The notes beneath the pieces are model-generated. The model made no database searches, was not told where the DNA came from, and saw only the letters and a list, made by a program, of their open reading frames with translations. Both the position numbers and the translations under genes were made by a program. Shown here in pieces: positions 1 through 8,967 of a stretch of 64,000 nucleotides of DNA; the first letter of the stretch is position 1, and each line of letters begins with the position of its first letter. The DNA is from CAMLIZ01 sp040758375 (GTDB lineage Bacteria > Pseudomonadota > Gammaproteobacteria > Burkholderiales > Burkholderiaceae_C). The stretch lies in the NCBI GenBank assembly GCA_040758375.1, contig JBFLWE010000019.1, forward strand, positions 5,715 through 69,714, written 5' to 3'.

Positions 1-1541
1 TGCTTGAAGCGCTGCCACGGGGTGCTGTCAGGCTCGGTGGCGAGCAGCATCTCGGCCTCGTCGCCTTCTGCGATCCACTCCAGACCGGCACCGTCGGCCT
101 TCAGCCGCACCTTGTAGGCGCTTTGCAGGCGGTCGATCTCGATCACGCGCATCAGCTCGCGCGCGAGCTGAGGGCTCCTGATCACGGCGCCGAGCTCGGT
201 GTTGATGGTGGCCGAGCGCGGGTCGAGGTTCATCGAGCCGATGAACGACACCTCGCGGTCGATGACCACCAGCTTGGCGTGCAGGCGCCCCAGCGAGCCG
301 CCGAAGAGGAACATGCGCTTGTTCTTCTTGACGCGCGAGGAACTCAGCTCGTAGAGGTGCACCCCCATGCGCAGCATGTCCTCGCGGTAGCGGCTGTAGC
401 CCAGGTGCACCACCGGCTCGTCGGTGGAGCCCAGCGAGTTGGTGAGCACGGTGACCTCCACGCCGCGGTCGCGCAGCTCCTTCAGCAGCGCCATGCCGCG
501 TGGCCCCGGCACGAAATACGGCGACGAGGCCACCAGGCTCTTCTTCGCCGAGCGGATGGCCTCGAAGACGTTGTAGGTGACGCTGGTCTCCAGCAGTTCG
601 CCGCCGACGCTGCCTTCGAAGGGCTTGTCGGGGTGGTCGGCGAACACGTACGCATCGCCCCACACCAGGCCCAGGCGCCCGCCGTCCAGGTCGTCGGCGA
701 TCGGGCCGTAGCCCAGCACGTCGTTCATCGGCACCGGCTCGGGCGCCGGCGTCTGCCCAGGGCCGGTGCGGCGCTCGAAATGCTCGCGCAGCTCCGCGGG
801 GCCCAGGCTGCTGCGGGCCACGGCCTGCAGCGGGTACACCGGGTCGCTGTTCCAGTAGCGGTCGAACAGGCCCTGCAGCGGCGGCACCACCCAGCCCACC
901 ACGAAGGCATCGAGGTCGATGAAGTTGTCGCTGGCCCCGCGCAGGTAGTACTCGTTGGCTACGTTGCGCCCGCCGATCACCGCCATCGCGCCGTCGGCGA
1001 TGAACAGCTTGTTGTGCATGCGGTGGTTGACGCGGCCGAAGTCGTTGAGCGAGACCAGGAAACGGGTGTTCTGGCCCCGCTCGCGTGCGCAGCAGAACGG
1101 GTTGAACAGGCGCACCTCCACGTTGGGATGGGCCGCCAGGCCAAGCAGCAGCTCGTCGTGGCCGCTGGTGTAGTAGTCGTCGAGCAGCAGCCGCACGCGC
1201 ACGCCGCGCAGCGCCGCATCGCGCAGCGCGCGCAGCAGCCAGCGCCCGGTTTCGTCGTGCTCGAAGTGGTAGTACTGCACGTCCAGCGACACCTCGGCGC
1301 GCCGCGCCAGCTGCACGCGCGTGTCGAGCGAGAACGAGCCCAGCGGCATGAGCCGGAAGCCCGAGAGCCCCGGATCGGGCTGCGAGGCCTTGGCGATGCG
1401 CCCCAGCGTGGTCTTTTCCGACAACGGGATCGCCTCGCTGGCAATGGCCTCGCGGTCCACTTGCGGCAGCGGCGTGGCGCAGCCGGCCAGCAGGGCCAGC
1501 GCGAGCATCCATCCTCCGAACCGAAGCAGCCATGCGTTCAT
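1..1541 (-). CDS. Phospholipase D-family lipoprotein (cardiolipin synthase-like), 3' end beyond window
   Basis: This is a member of the phospholipase D/phosphatidyltransferase superfamily, probably acting on phospholipids at the cell envelope; the exact substrate is not evident. Both HKD motifs are intact: HNKLFIAD (H176, K178, D183) and HAKLVVID (H421, K423, D428). The N-terminus has a lipoprotein signal with lipobox LAGC, so Cys21 would be lipidated. 513 codons are visible; the last codons read STPWQRFK and the stop lies to the left of the window, probably a few tens of codons away judging from the family's usual length near 520 residues. The ATG at 1541 was chosen because the signal peptide begins there. 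It is divergent from aacS with about 75 bp between start codons. Confidence 0.85.
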   Translation of the reverse strand, partial: MNAWLLRFGGWMLALALLAGCATPLPQVDREAIASEAIPLSEKTTLGRIAKASQPDPGLSGFRLMPLGSFSLDTRVQLARRAEVSLDVQYYHFEHDETGRWLLRALRDAALRGVRVRLLLDDYYTSGHDELLLGLAAHPNVEVRLFNPFCCARERGQNTRFLVSLNDFGRVNHRMHNKLFIADGAMAVIGGRNVANEYYLRGASDNFIDLDAFVVGWVVPPLQGLFDRYWNSDPVYPLQAVARSSLGPAELREHFERRTGPGQTPAPEPVPMNDVLGYGPIADDLDGGRLGLVWGDAYVFADHPDKPFEGSVGGELLETSVTYNVFEAIRSAKKSLVASSPYFVPGPRGMALLKELRDRGVEVTVLTNSLGSTDEPVVHLGYSRYREDMLRMGVHLYELSSSRVKKNKRMFLFGGSLGRLHAKLVVIDREVSFIGSMNLDPRSATINTELGAVIRSPQLARELMRVIEIDRLQSAYKVRLKADGAGLEWIAEGDEAEMLLATEPDSTPWQRFK

Positions 1542-1617
1542 CGAAGGTCCATTCTGCGCGAAGCGCGCGGAAAAACCCCGAATCGCAGCACCGGCGCGAG
1601 CCTCTACCCTCTGGTCC

Positions 1618-3699
1618 ATGCGAGCTCCCTACGTCCCCCAGATCCGTCTTTTCCAGCAATGGCTGCACCAGCACCGCGGCCTGCGCTTCGACAGCTACGA
1701 CGCGCTGTGGCGCTGGTCGGTCGAAGACCAGCCCGGCTTCTGGGGCAGCCTGTGGGAATACGAGTCGATGGACTCGCCGGTTCCTTACACCGCCGTGCTG
1801 GCCGACGCCCGCATGCCGGGGGCGCGCTGGTTCCCCGGCGCGCAGGTGAACTACGCGCAGCGGGTGCTGCGCCATGTGCAGGCCGCCCATGCCGCCGGGC
1901 AGCCGGCCATCGTGAGCGAGGACGAGCTGGGCCGCGTGCGCGAGCTGGGCTGGCCGGAGCTGAAGCGCCAGGTCGCGGCCATGGCGCTCGCGCTGCGCGG
2001 GCTGGGCGTGCAGCGCGGCGACCGGGTGGCCGCCTACCTGCCCAACGTGCCGGAGACGGTGGTCGCGTTCCTGGCCTGCTGCAGCATTGGCGCGGTGTGG
2101 AGCGTGTGCGCGCCCGACATGGGCACGCAGGCGGTGGCCGACCGCTTCCGGCAGATCGAGCCCAGGCTGCTGATCGCCGCCGACGGGGTGCACTACGCCG
2201 GCAAGCCGATGGACCGCAGCGAGGTGGTGGCTTCGCTGCGCGCGGCGCTGCCCAGCGTGCAGAAGCTGGTGCTGCTGCGCTCGCCGCATGCCGCGCGCCG
2301 GCTGCCCGCCGATGCCGACTTCGAGCAGGCCCTGGCCCGCGACGACGACGCGGTGGCCGCCTTCGAACCCGAGTGGCTGCCCTTCGACCACCCGCTGTGG
2401 ATCGTGTACTCCAGCGGCACCACCGGCCTGCCCAAGGCGCTGGTGCACGGCCACGGCGGCATCCTGATGATGGGCGCGGCCGGTGGCAAGCATCTCGACG
2501 TGGGATCCAGCTACGACCCCAACAGCTTCGGCGAGCGCTTCCACTGGTACAGCAGCACCGGCTGGGTGATGTGGAACTCGCAGGTCAACGGCCTGGTGGC
2601 CGGCGCCACGATCTGCCTGTACGACGGCAGCCCTTCCGGCCCCAAGGACCGGCCCGACTGGGGCGTGCTGTGGCGCTTCGCCGCGCGCCACCGCGTCAGC
2701 TACTTCGGCGCCGGCGCGGCCTTCTATGCCAACTGCATGAAGGCCGGACTGGACATCGCCGCCTGCGGCGACCTGCGCCGCATCCGGGCGCTCGGCTCCA
2801 CCGGCTCGCCGCTGCCGGAAGAGGTGCAGCGCTGGGGCACGGCGCAGTTCGAGCGCGTGGGCACGCCCGGCATCTGGTGGAGCAACATCTCCGGCGGCAC
2901 CGACTTCTGCGGCGCCTTCGTCGGCGGCCACCGCGAGCTGCCGCAAACGCCCGGCCGCATGCAATGCCGCCAGCTCGGCTGCGCTGTCGAGGCCTGGAAC
3001 GAAGCGGGCGAACCGGTGAATGAAGCCCCCGGCTGCGGAGATACCGCAGCCACCCCCCGAGGGGGTCAGCCCGGTCTCGGGAGCGGCCCAGCGCCCGGGC
3101 TGATCGACGAGGTGGGCGAACTGGTGTGCACCAAGCCGCTGCCCTCGATGCCGCTGTACCTTTGGGGCGACAAGGACCATGCGCGCTACCTCTCCAGCTA
3201 TTTCGACGTGTTCCCCGGCGTCTGGCGCCACGGCGACTGGCTGAAGATCCACACCGACGGCAGCTGCGTGATCTACGGCCGCAGCGACGCCACGATCAAC
3301 CGCCACGGCCTGCGCCTGGGTACCAGCGAGATCTACGCCGCGGTGGAGGCGCTGCCGGAGGTGGTGGACTCGATGGTGATCGACCTCGAATACCTGGGCC
3401 GGCCGAGCTGGATGGCGCTGTTCGTGGTGCTGCGGCCCGGGCTCGCGCTCGACGAGGCGCTGCGCGCCCGCATCGCCGATGCGATCAAGACCGCCGTGTC
3501 GCCGCGTTTCCTGCCCGATGCGCTGGTGCAGGCGCCCGAGATCCCGCGCACGCTGTCCGGCAAGAAGCAGGAGGTGCCGATCACGAAGCTGTTCCTCGGC
3601 CACCCGGTCGAGAAGGTGGTGAACCGCGACGCGATGGCGAACCCGGGCTGCCTGCCCTGGTATCAAGAGCAGGCGAAGGCGCACGCAGCGCGGGCTTAA
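1618..3699 (+). CDS. aacS: Acetoacetyl-CoA synthetase (AMP-forming)
   Basis: Activates acetoacetate to acetoacetyl-CoA with ATP in the cytoplasm, for ketone-body or polyhydroxybutyrate-derived carbon. The 693-residue product is an ANL-superfamily adenylating enzyme: P-loop YSSGTTGLPKALVHG at residues 264-278, GGTDFCGAF near 440-450, hinge YGRSDATINRHG, and the C-terminal catalytic lysine in RTLSGKKQEVP (K649). The start at 1618 gives the usual N-terminus (YVPQIRLFQQW); reading further upstream would overlap the divergent lipoprotein gene. Residues about 468-492 are encoded by a dispersed GC-rich repeat (3019-3092) that stays in frame, which accounts for a protein longer than the usual 650-670 residues. 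Its stop codon overlaps the convergent sucrose phosphorylase stop by four bases. Confidence 0.93.
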   Translation: MRAPYVPQIRLFQQWLHQHRGLRFDSYDALWRWSVEDQPGFWGSLWEYESMDSPVPYTAVLADARMPGARWFPGAQVNYAQRVLRHVQAAHAAGQPAIVSEDELGRVRELGWPELKRQVAAMALALRGLGVQRGDRVAAYLPNVPETVVAFLACCSIGAVWSVCAPDMGTQAVADRFRQIEPRLLIAADGVHYAGKPMDRSEVVASLRAALPSVQKLVLLRSPHAARRLPADADFEQALARDDDAVAAFEPEWLPFDHPLWIVYSSGTTGLPKALVHGHGGILMMGAAGGKHLDVGSSYDPNSFGERFHWYSSTGWVMWNSQVNGLVAGATICLYDGSPSGPKDRPDWGVLWRFAARHRVSYFGAGAAFYANCMKAGLDIAACGDLRRIRALGSTGSPLPEEVQRWGTAQFERVGTPGIWWSNISGGTDFCGAFVGGHRELPQTPGRMQCRQLGCAVEAWNEAGEPVNEAPGCGDTAATPRGGQPGLGSGPAPGLIDEVGELVCTKPLPSMPLYLWGDKDHARYLSSYFDVFPGVWRHGDWLKIHTDGSCVIYGRSDATINRHGLRLGTSEIYAAVEALPEVVDSMVIDLEYLGRPSWMALFVVLRPGLALDEALRARIADAIKTAVSPRFLPDALVQAPEIPRTLSGKKQEVPITKLFLGHPVEKVVNRDAMANPGCLPWYQEQAKAHAARA
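3019..3092 (+). repeat. Dispersed two-hairpin repeat, copy inside aacS
   Basis: About 74 bp with two hairpins: GGCTGCGG/CCGCAGCC around a short loop, then ACCCCC-CGA-GGGGGT. It closely matches, in inverted orientation, the copy at 31096-31168, sharing the AATG-AGCCCCCGG left end and the GGGAGCGGCC right end. Related copies lie at 21838-21988. Here it falls within an open reading frame and encodes a Gly/Pro/Ala-rich loop without interrupting it. Confidence 0.85.
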
Positions 3700-5171
3700 C
3701 CGAAGCGCAGCACCTGCTCCGTCGCGCCCGCCGAGCGCAGCACCAGCGTGTGCTCGCGCGTGCGGACGTTCACCTGCAGCTCAGCTTGGGCGTCGGCCGC
3801 GGTCCAGCACAGGTCGAGCGCATCCACGCCGGATTCGCGCATCTCGAAGCGCCCGCCGAACGCGGGGTGCGTGTTGCGCAGCCGGATCAGCGCCAGCAGC
3901 TGCTGCACCACCGGCCTGGCGAGCGCACGCTCGAAGTCGGCCGCGTCGTAACGGTGCCGGTTGATGTCGCGCCCCACGCCGGTCTGCGCCAGCAGCGCCA
4001 TGTCGTTCTCGCCGGCCAGCAACCCCACGTAGTACACCTGCGGCACGCCGGGCAGGAAGAACTGCAGCGCACGGGCGAGCAGGTAGTCGCGGTCATTGCG
4101 CGCCAACGCGTCGTAATACGTGCAGTTCACCTGGTACAGGTCGAGGTTGGAGGCCGCGGCGCCGGTGGCCTGGCGGCTCTGGCCGCCGCTGGCTTCGTGG
4201 ATGTGCTCCACCAGCCGGTCCAGTTCGTCGTCGGGCACCAGGCCCGGCCGCTCGTTGGGCGCGCTGCGGTCGGCGCCGATGTCGATGATGCCGATGCCGT
4301 CGTGCGTGTCGAGCACCGTCACCGCGTTGGTGGGGCGCTGCGCGATCCAGCGCTTCAGCGGCTGCGCGGTGCCGAAGGCAAATGCGTGCAGCAGCAGCGG
4401 CGGCAGCGCGAAGTCGTACACCCAGTCCACGCGCCGCGCGATCTTGACCTGCGTGCAGTAGTGGGAGTGGATCTCCACCAGCACCTCGATGCCCAGAGAC
4501 CGCGCCTCGGCCGAGAGCTCGGAGATGAAGTCGAAGGTCTCCGGCAGCATGAAGCAGGAGCTGCCGGCCTTCTTGACGGCATAGCCCACCGCGTCGAGCC
4601 GCACCATGCGCACCCCGGCGCCGGACAGCGTGCGCAGGATGCCGCTCAGGTACTGGCGCCCGGCCGGATGCTGCACGTCGATGTCCACCTGCTGGCCGGT
4701 GAAGGTGGTCCACAGCAGCCGGCGCTCGCCGCTGGCGAGCGTGAACATCGTGAACGGCAGCCCCGGCCGCGGGCGGTAGATGTCGAGCAGGTTGCGCTCG
4801 CTGGCGCCGTGCGGGAACACGCTCTTGAGCGTGAGGAACATGCCGTCGTAGGGCGACTTCGCGCCACGCGCCGACCAGTCCTGGAACTGCGGCGACTGCG
4901 AAGACACGTGGTTGACGATCACGTCCACCATCAGGTCCAGCTCGCGGCCGAGCGCCGCCACGTCGCCCCAGTCGCCCAGGCGCTCGTCCACTCGCAGGTG
5001 GTCGATCGGGTCGAAGCCGGCGTCGGCGCCGTCGATGCGGTGGAAGAACGGCAGCAGGTGCACGCCGCCGAACACGCCGGCCAGGGGGCCGCAGAGCAGC
5101 TTGCGGATGTCTTGGAAAGTGCCGCCGGGCAGGCGGTCGACGTAGGCGATGAGTTGGACTTGGTTCTTCAT
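3696..5171 (-). CDS. Sucrose phosphorylase (GH13 subfamily 18)
   Basis: Cleaves sucrose with inorganic phosphate to alpha-D-glucose 1-phosphate and fructose in the cytoplasm, saving an ATP compared with hydrolysis. The 491-residue length matches characterised sucrose phosphorylases (about 490-505). Catalytic residues are recognisable by motif: nucleophile D193 in VRLDAVGYAVKKAG, acid/base E233 in LVEIHSHY, and D291 in LDTHDGIGI. Family-typical stretches include AYVDRLPGG at the N-terminus and VIVNHVSSQSPQFQDW. Glucosylglycerol or related phosphorylases of the same subfamily are the alternative, but the neighbouring permease is sucrose-transporter-like. The start codon at 5171 overlaps the permease stop (ATGA), implying translational coupling. 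Confidence 0.88.
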   Translation of the reverse strand: MKNQVQLIAYVDRLPGGTFQDIRKLLCGPLAGVFGGVHLLPFFHRIDGADAGFDPIDHLRVDERLGDWGDVAALGRELDLMVDVIVNHVSSQSPQFQDWSARGAKSPYDGMFLTLKSVFPHGASERNLLDIYRPRPGLPFTMFTLASGERRLLWTTFTGQQVDIDVQHPAGRQYLSGILRTLSGAGVRMVRLDAVGYAVKKAGSSCFMLPETFDFISELSAEARSLGIEVLVEIHSHYCTQVKIARRVDWVYDFALPPLLLHAFAFGTAQPLKRWIAQRPTNAVTVLDTHDGIGIIDIGADRSAPNERPGLVPDDELDRLVEHIHEASGGQSRQATGAAASNLDLYQVNCTYYDALARNDRDYLLARALQFFLPGVPQVYYVGLLAGENDMALLAQTGVGRDINRHRYDAADFERALARPVVQQLLALIRLRNTHPAFGGRFEMRESGVDALDLCWTAADAQAELQVNVRTREHTLVLRSAGATEQVLRFG

Positions 5172-6490
5172 GGAAGGGTCGGGGCCGGTGCAACTGCGGG
5201 CACCGCGCGCACCCGCAGCACACAGGCCGCGGCCACCAGCAACAGCACGCCGGCCAGGCGGATCACGTTCTCGGGTCGGCCAGCCAGCCAGCTGTCGTAG
5301 ATGAGCGGCAAGGTGGCGATCTGCAGCAGCATCGGCAACACGATGAACATGTTGAAGATGCCCATGTACACACCCACGCGGTGCGCGGGCAGGCTGCCGG
5401 CCAGCAGCACATAGGGGTTGCCCATGATGCTGGCCCAGGCCAGGCCGATGCCCACCATCGGCAGGAACAGCCAGCCCGGCGTGTGGATGGCGGGAATGGC
5501 CATCATCCCCAGGCCGGCGAGCACCAGGCAGGCGCTGTGCACGGCCTTGGGGCCGAAGCGCCGGGCGAAGGGCAGCATCGCGAACGCCGCGACGAAGGCC
5601 ACGGCGTTGTAGAAGCCGCCCAGCTGCCCGTTGAGCAGGTTGGCCTCGCGCAGGCCGGGCGACGCCGGGTCGGTGCTGCCGTACAGCGTGGAAGCCAGCG
5701 ACAGCACCACGTACTGCCAGTAGCAGAACATCGCGTACCACTGGAACAGCTTCATCCACGCGAGCTGGCGCATCGTGGGCGGCATGTCGCGCAGGGCGTC
5801 GGCGATTTCGCGCAAGGCCGCCTTGAGCCCGCGCGGCTGCTGGCGGATGTGCTCTCGCTCCACCGCGGTGAGCGGCAGCTCGGGCGTGGTGCGCACCGAC
5901 CACAGGATGGACACGATGGAGAACACCGCGCCCACGATGAAGGCCGCGATCGTGATGTGCGGAATGTGGTGGGCGTTGACCGCGTCCTTGTTCATGCCCA
6001 GCAACACCATGATCGTGGGCGCCAGGTAGGCCAGGGTCTGGCCCAGCCCGGTGAACGCGCTTTGCATCAGGAAGCCCAGCGAATGCTGCTCGCGCGGCAG
6101 CCGGTCGCTCACGAAGGCGCGGTAAGGCTCCATGGTCACGTTGTTGGCCGCATCCAGGATCCACAGCAGGCTGGCCGCCATCCACAGCGTGGGGCTGAAA
6201 GGCATGAACAGCAGCCCCAGGCTGCAAAGCACCGCGCCGATCAGGAAATAAGGCGTGCGCCGGCCCCAGCGCGAATCGGTGCGGTCGCTCAGGGCGCCGA
6301 TGATGGGCTGCACGATCAGCCCGGTCATCGGCCCGGCCAGCCACAGCAGCGGCAGGCTGGCCTCGTCCGCCCCCAGGTAGCGGTAGATCGGGCTCATGTT
6401 GCTCTGCTGCAGCCCGAAGCTGAACTGGATGCCGAAGAAGCCGGCATTCATGTTCACGATCTGCCAGAAACCCAGGTGCGGCTTGCCCAT
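5168..6490 (-). CDS. MFS sugar permease, sucrose/disaccharide-proton symporter type
   Basis: Inner-membrane major-facilitator transporter of 440 residues with about 12 hydrophobic segments. The loop SDRTDSRWGRRTPYF after the second helix is the RxGRR signature shared by plant SUT and bacterial sucrose/maltose permeases. It would bring in the sucrose cleaved by the downstream phosphorylase. The stop TGA overlaps the phosphorylase ATG, and the start lies 4 bp after the stop of the TonB-dependent receptor gene, so the three genes form one transcript. Substrate assignment to sucrose is inferred from the context and the SUT-like motif; maltose or another disaccharide cannot be excluded from sequence alone. 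Confidence 0.85.
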   Translation of the reverse strand: MGKPHLGFWQIVNMNAGFFGIQFSFGLQQSNMSPIYRYLGADEASLPLLWLAGPMTGLIVQPIIGALSDRTDSRWGRRTPYFLIGAVLCSLGLLFMPFSPTLWMAASLLWILDAANNVTMEPYRAFVSDRLPREQHSLGFLMQSAFTGLGQTLAYLAPTIMVLLGMNKDAVNAHHIPHITIAAFIVGAVFSIVSILWSVRTTPELPLTAVEREHIRQQPRGLKAALREIADALRDMPPTMRQLAWMKLFQWYAMFCYWQYVVLSLASTLYGSTDPASPGLREANLLNGQLGGFYNAVAFVAAFAMLPFARRFGPKAVHSACLVLAGLGMMAIPAIHTPGWLFLPMVGIGLAWASIMGNPYVLLAGSLPAHRVGVYMGIFNMFIVLPMLLQIATLPLIYDSWLAGRPENVIRLAGVLLLVAAACVLRVRAVPAVAPAPTLP

Positions 6491-6494
6491 GCGC

Positions 6495-8828
6495 TTAGAA
6501 CGTGTACTTGAGGCTCAGCTTGGCGGTGCGGCCGTTGACGGCCCGGGCGATGTACAGCGGGTTGTTGCCCAGGTTGTTCTGCGCCTCGGCCTCGGTGTAG
6601 CCCAGAGTGTCGAACAGGTTGTTCACGCCCAGCTGCAGCACCAGGTTGTCCCGCAGCTCGTAGTTGGCGAAGGCGTTGACCACGGTGTAGGCCGGCAGCA
6701 CGACCTGGTTGTCGTTCTGCGCATACGACTTGGTGGTGCCGATGACAGAACCGCCGACCTCCAGGGGCCCGAAGGTGTACGACGGCGCGATCTGGTAGAT
6801 CAGGTCGGCCTGGCGGCGCGGCACCTTGCCGTTGTTGGGGCCCGAGGTGATGCGGGCATGCGTGAAGGTGGCGCCGCCGATCACCCGGAAGTCGCCGATC
6901 CGGTAGGACAGCTCGGCCTCCAGGCCTTTCGAGTCGTAGGAATCCTGCTTGACGGTCTGGGTGGTCACCTCGAAGCCCGCGCCTTCCTTCGTCTTGGCGA
7001 AGAAGGCCGTGACGAAGGCATTGAGGCTGCCCTGGCGGAACTTCAGCCCCGCCTCGATCTGGTCGACCTCGTTCACCGGATAGGGGTCCACACCGGTGGC
7101 CACGCGCGTGTCCCAGATCACGCGGTCGGGTGACTTCCACGAAATGCCGTGGCTGGCGCGCGCAAAGGCGGCCAGGTTGCGCTGGAACTCGTAGTTGGCG
7201 CCCACCGAGTAGGAGGTGCCGTCGGTGGCATAGCTCACCGTGTTGCGGCGCGTCGGGTCCCAGCCGGCGGCACCGCCAAAGATCTGCCAGCCGCTGGCGC
7301 GCTGCTTGTCGTAGCGCACGCTGGCGTCCACGGACAGCGGCCCCTGGTCCCAGGTGAGCGCGGCGTACGGCGCCACGGCCGTGAGGTCCACGTCGAACGA
7401 GCGGTAACAGCAGCCGCCCCAGGTGGTGATGGCGTCGCCCACCGGCTGGGTGGTGGGGGCACCGTTGTCATCGACGATGCGCGCGCCCTCGCCCTTCAGT
7501 TCGAAGTTGTAGCGGTTCCAGTACCAGGTCTGCGCAAAGCGCTGCACGCCGGAGAACAGGCCGCCGGTGGCCGTGAGCTTGCTGGCCTCGCCCAGCGTGA
7601 AGGCCTTTTGCACGCGCAGGTCGTTGAACACGTTGCCCATGTCGTCGAGCGCGGTGTTGAAGATGTGGGCCGAGAAGTACGGTGTGGTCGAGGTGCTGGT
7701 GGGCGGCTGCGAGCCGGCCGGGAACACGCCGATGAAACGGCCGCTGATCGCGCTCTTGCGGAAACGGTTGGTGATCGAAAGGTCGCCCGCGAACTTGAAG
7801 TGCGCCTCCACGCCGATCGAGTCCACCTTCACCGCCAGCCCGTCGGCCGGGTTGGTGGCCAGGCGGTTGCCGTTGCGGTCGACCACCACGTCCTGCGGAA
7901 AGTTCGAGTTCACGAAGAAGGCGGTGCGCGGGTCCACCCCCTGCAGCTCGGTGATGGTGTTGCCGTCCAGGCTCACCGGCACCGGCAGGTAGGTGGGCGT
8001 GCGGTCGTCCAGGTGCTTGAAGTTCACCCGCAGGTAGCCGTTGTCGAACTCCTTGGTGATGCTGGCCTTGATCTGGCCGCCGTTTTCCAGCGTCACATTG
8101 GAGGGGCGCGCGCCTTCGCCGATGCGGTAGAAGCCGCCCACGTGGCCATAGAGCTTGTCGCCCAGGCGCGTGCCGAAGTCGAAGTCGGCGCGCTGCTGGC
8201 GATGGTCCAGCCCCAGGCTCATGCCGATGGCGCCGCCGCCGTGCTTGCCGGTCTTGGACAGGAAGTTGACGATCGCGCCCGGCGAGTTGGTCGAGAGCGT
8301 GGAGGACGAGCCGCCACGGATGGTGTCGATCGAATCGAGCGAATAGTCGGCGCGCAGGAACTGGTCGGCCGTGGCGAACGACACGTCGCCCACCAGCAGC
8401 ACCGGCAAGCCGTCTTCCTGCAGTTGCACGTAGCGGCCGCCCCCGTCGGACATGGGCAAGCCGCGCACGCCGAGGTTGGCGTTGCCCTCGCCGCCGGTGG
8501 ACTCGGCGCGGATGCCGGGCACGGCACGCAGCACCTCGGTGGCGCTGGCGGCCACGGCGTTCTGCACCTGATCGGCATCGAGCGTGCTCACCGAGACGCT
8601 CTGCTTCATCTTCGTGCGTGCGGTGGTGGTGCCGGTGACGACGATGCGCTCGAGGTTGAGGCCGCCGTCGGACTTGGGCGCCTCGGCGGGTTCGGCCGAC
8701 TTCTGCGGCTCGGCCTGGGCAGCGGCCGCAGGGGCCGGTGCGGGGGAGGTCTGCGCGTGCGATGCCTGCAGGGCCACAAAGGCCGCTGCCGCAAGGGCCA
8801 CGGCACGGGGGGTCGCGTTGAGGGTCAT
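6495..8828 (-). CDS. TonB-dependent outer-membrane receptor for a sugar (probably sucrose)
   Basis: 777-residue outer-membrane gated channel. It has a Sec signal peptide (residues 1-25, ending ASHA), a Pro/Ala-rich linker, a plug domain beginning around residue 55 (IVVTGTTT, then VLRAVPGIR and GVRGLPMSDGG), and a long beta-barrel ending in aromatic LKYTF, the usual outer-membrane insertion signal. Position at the head of an operon with a sugar permease and sucrose phosphorylase suggests TonB-dependent sucrose uptake, like the Xanthomonas sux locus, where the cleaving enzyme is instead amylosucrase. Two LacI-type operators lie in the 139 bp upstream of its start. The ligand is inferred, not shown. 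Confidence 0.9.
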   Translation of the reverse strand: MTLNATPRAVALAAAAFVALQASHAQTSPAPAPAAAAQAEPQKSAEPAEAPKSDGGLNLERIVVTGTTTARTKMKQSVSVSTLDADQVQNAVAASATEVLRAVPGIRAESTGGEGNANLGVRGLPMSDGGGRYVQLQEDGLPVLLVGDVSFATADQFLRADYSLDSIDTIRGGSSSTLSTNSPGAIVNFLSKTGKHGGGAIGMSLGLDHRQQRADFDFGTRLGDKLYGHVGGFYRIGEGARPSNVTLENGGQIKASITKEFDNGYLRVNFKHLDDRTPTYLPVPVSLDGNTITELQGVDPRTAFFVNSNFPQDVVVDRNGNRLATNPADGLAVKVDSIGVEAHFKFAGDLSITNRFRKSAISGRFIGVFPAGSQPPTSTSTTPYFSAHIFNTALDDMGNVFNDLRVQKAFTLGEASKLTATGGLFSGVQRFAQTWYWNRYNFELKGEGARIVDDNGAPTTQPVGDAITTWGGCCYRSFDVDLTAVAPYAALTWDQGPLSVDASVRYDKQRASGWQIFGGAAGWDPTRRNTVSYATDGTSYSVGANYEFQRNLAAFARASHGISWKSPDRVIWDTRVATGVDPYPVNEVDQIEAGLKFRQGSLNAFVTAFFAKTKEGAGFEVTTQTVKQDSYDSKGLEAELSYRIGDFRVIGGATFTHARITSGPNNGKVPRRQADLIYQIAPSYTFGPLEVGGSVIGTTKSYAQNDNQVVLPAYTVVNAFANYELRDNLVLQLGVNNLFDTLGYTEAEAQNNLGNNPLYIARAVNGRTAKLSLKYTF

Positions 8829-8891
8829 GGTGTCTCCGGGTCTTCGTGCGTCCGCGATGCGGGATCACGGTGCCGCGACTGTAGATTTCAA

Positions 8892-8905
8892 TGCAACCGC
8901 TTGCA
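8892..8905. promoter_or_regulatory. LacI-family operator O1
   Basis: TGCAACCGCTTGCA is a near-perfect palindrome with central CG and TGCAA/TTGCA arms, the classic LacI/GalR operator form. The flanking bases extend the symmetry to 16 bp (8891-8906). It lies 64 bp upstream of the TonB receptor start. The likely ligand is the divergent LacI protein. Confidence 0.85.
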
Positions 8906-8939
8906 TATGGGATCAACACCAGTGAGTCATGCAAATCCA

Positions 8940-8953
8940 TGCAAACGGTTGCG
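8940..8953. promoter_or_regulatory. LacI-family operator O2
   Basis: TGCAAACGGTTGCG has the same layout as O1 (TGCAA-N-CG-N-TTGC). The centre-to-centre distance between O1 and O2 is 48 bp. O2 lies 15 bp upstream of the lacI-type start at 8968, consistent with autoregulation and co-regulation of the sucrose operon. Confidence 0.8.
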
Positions 8954-8967
8954 TTACACTCCGCACC

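Noticed and set aside
3019..3092. Frameshift or pseudogene in aacS
   Set aside because: The frame is continuous through the repeat, and the conserved C-terminal hinge and catalytic Lys follow.
28..3684. Very long minus-strand open frame across the lipoprotein and aacS genes
   Set aside because: Arg/Ala/Gly/His-rich composition without a fold, lying antisense or out of frame to two clear genes; a by-product of high GC.
8929..8967. Upstream ATG for the LacI-type gene
   Set aside because: Would put operator O2 within the coding region and add residues unlike the family's N-terminus.
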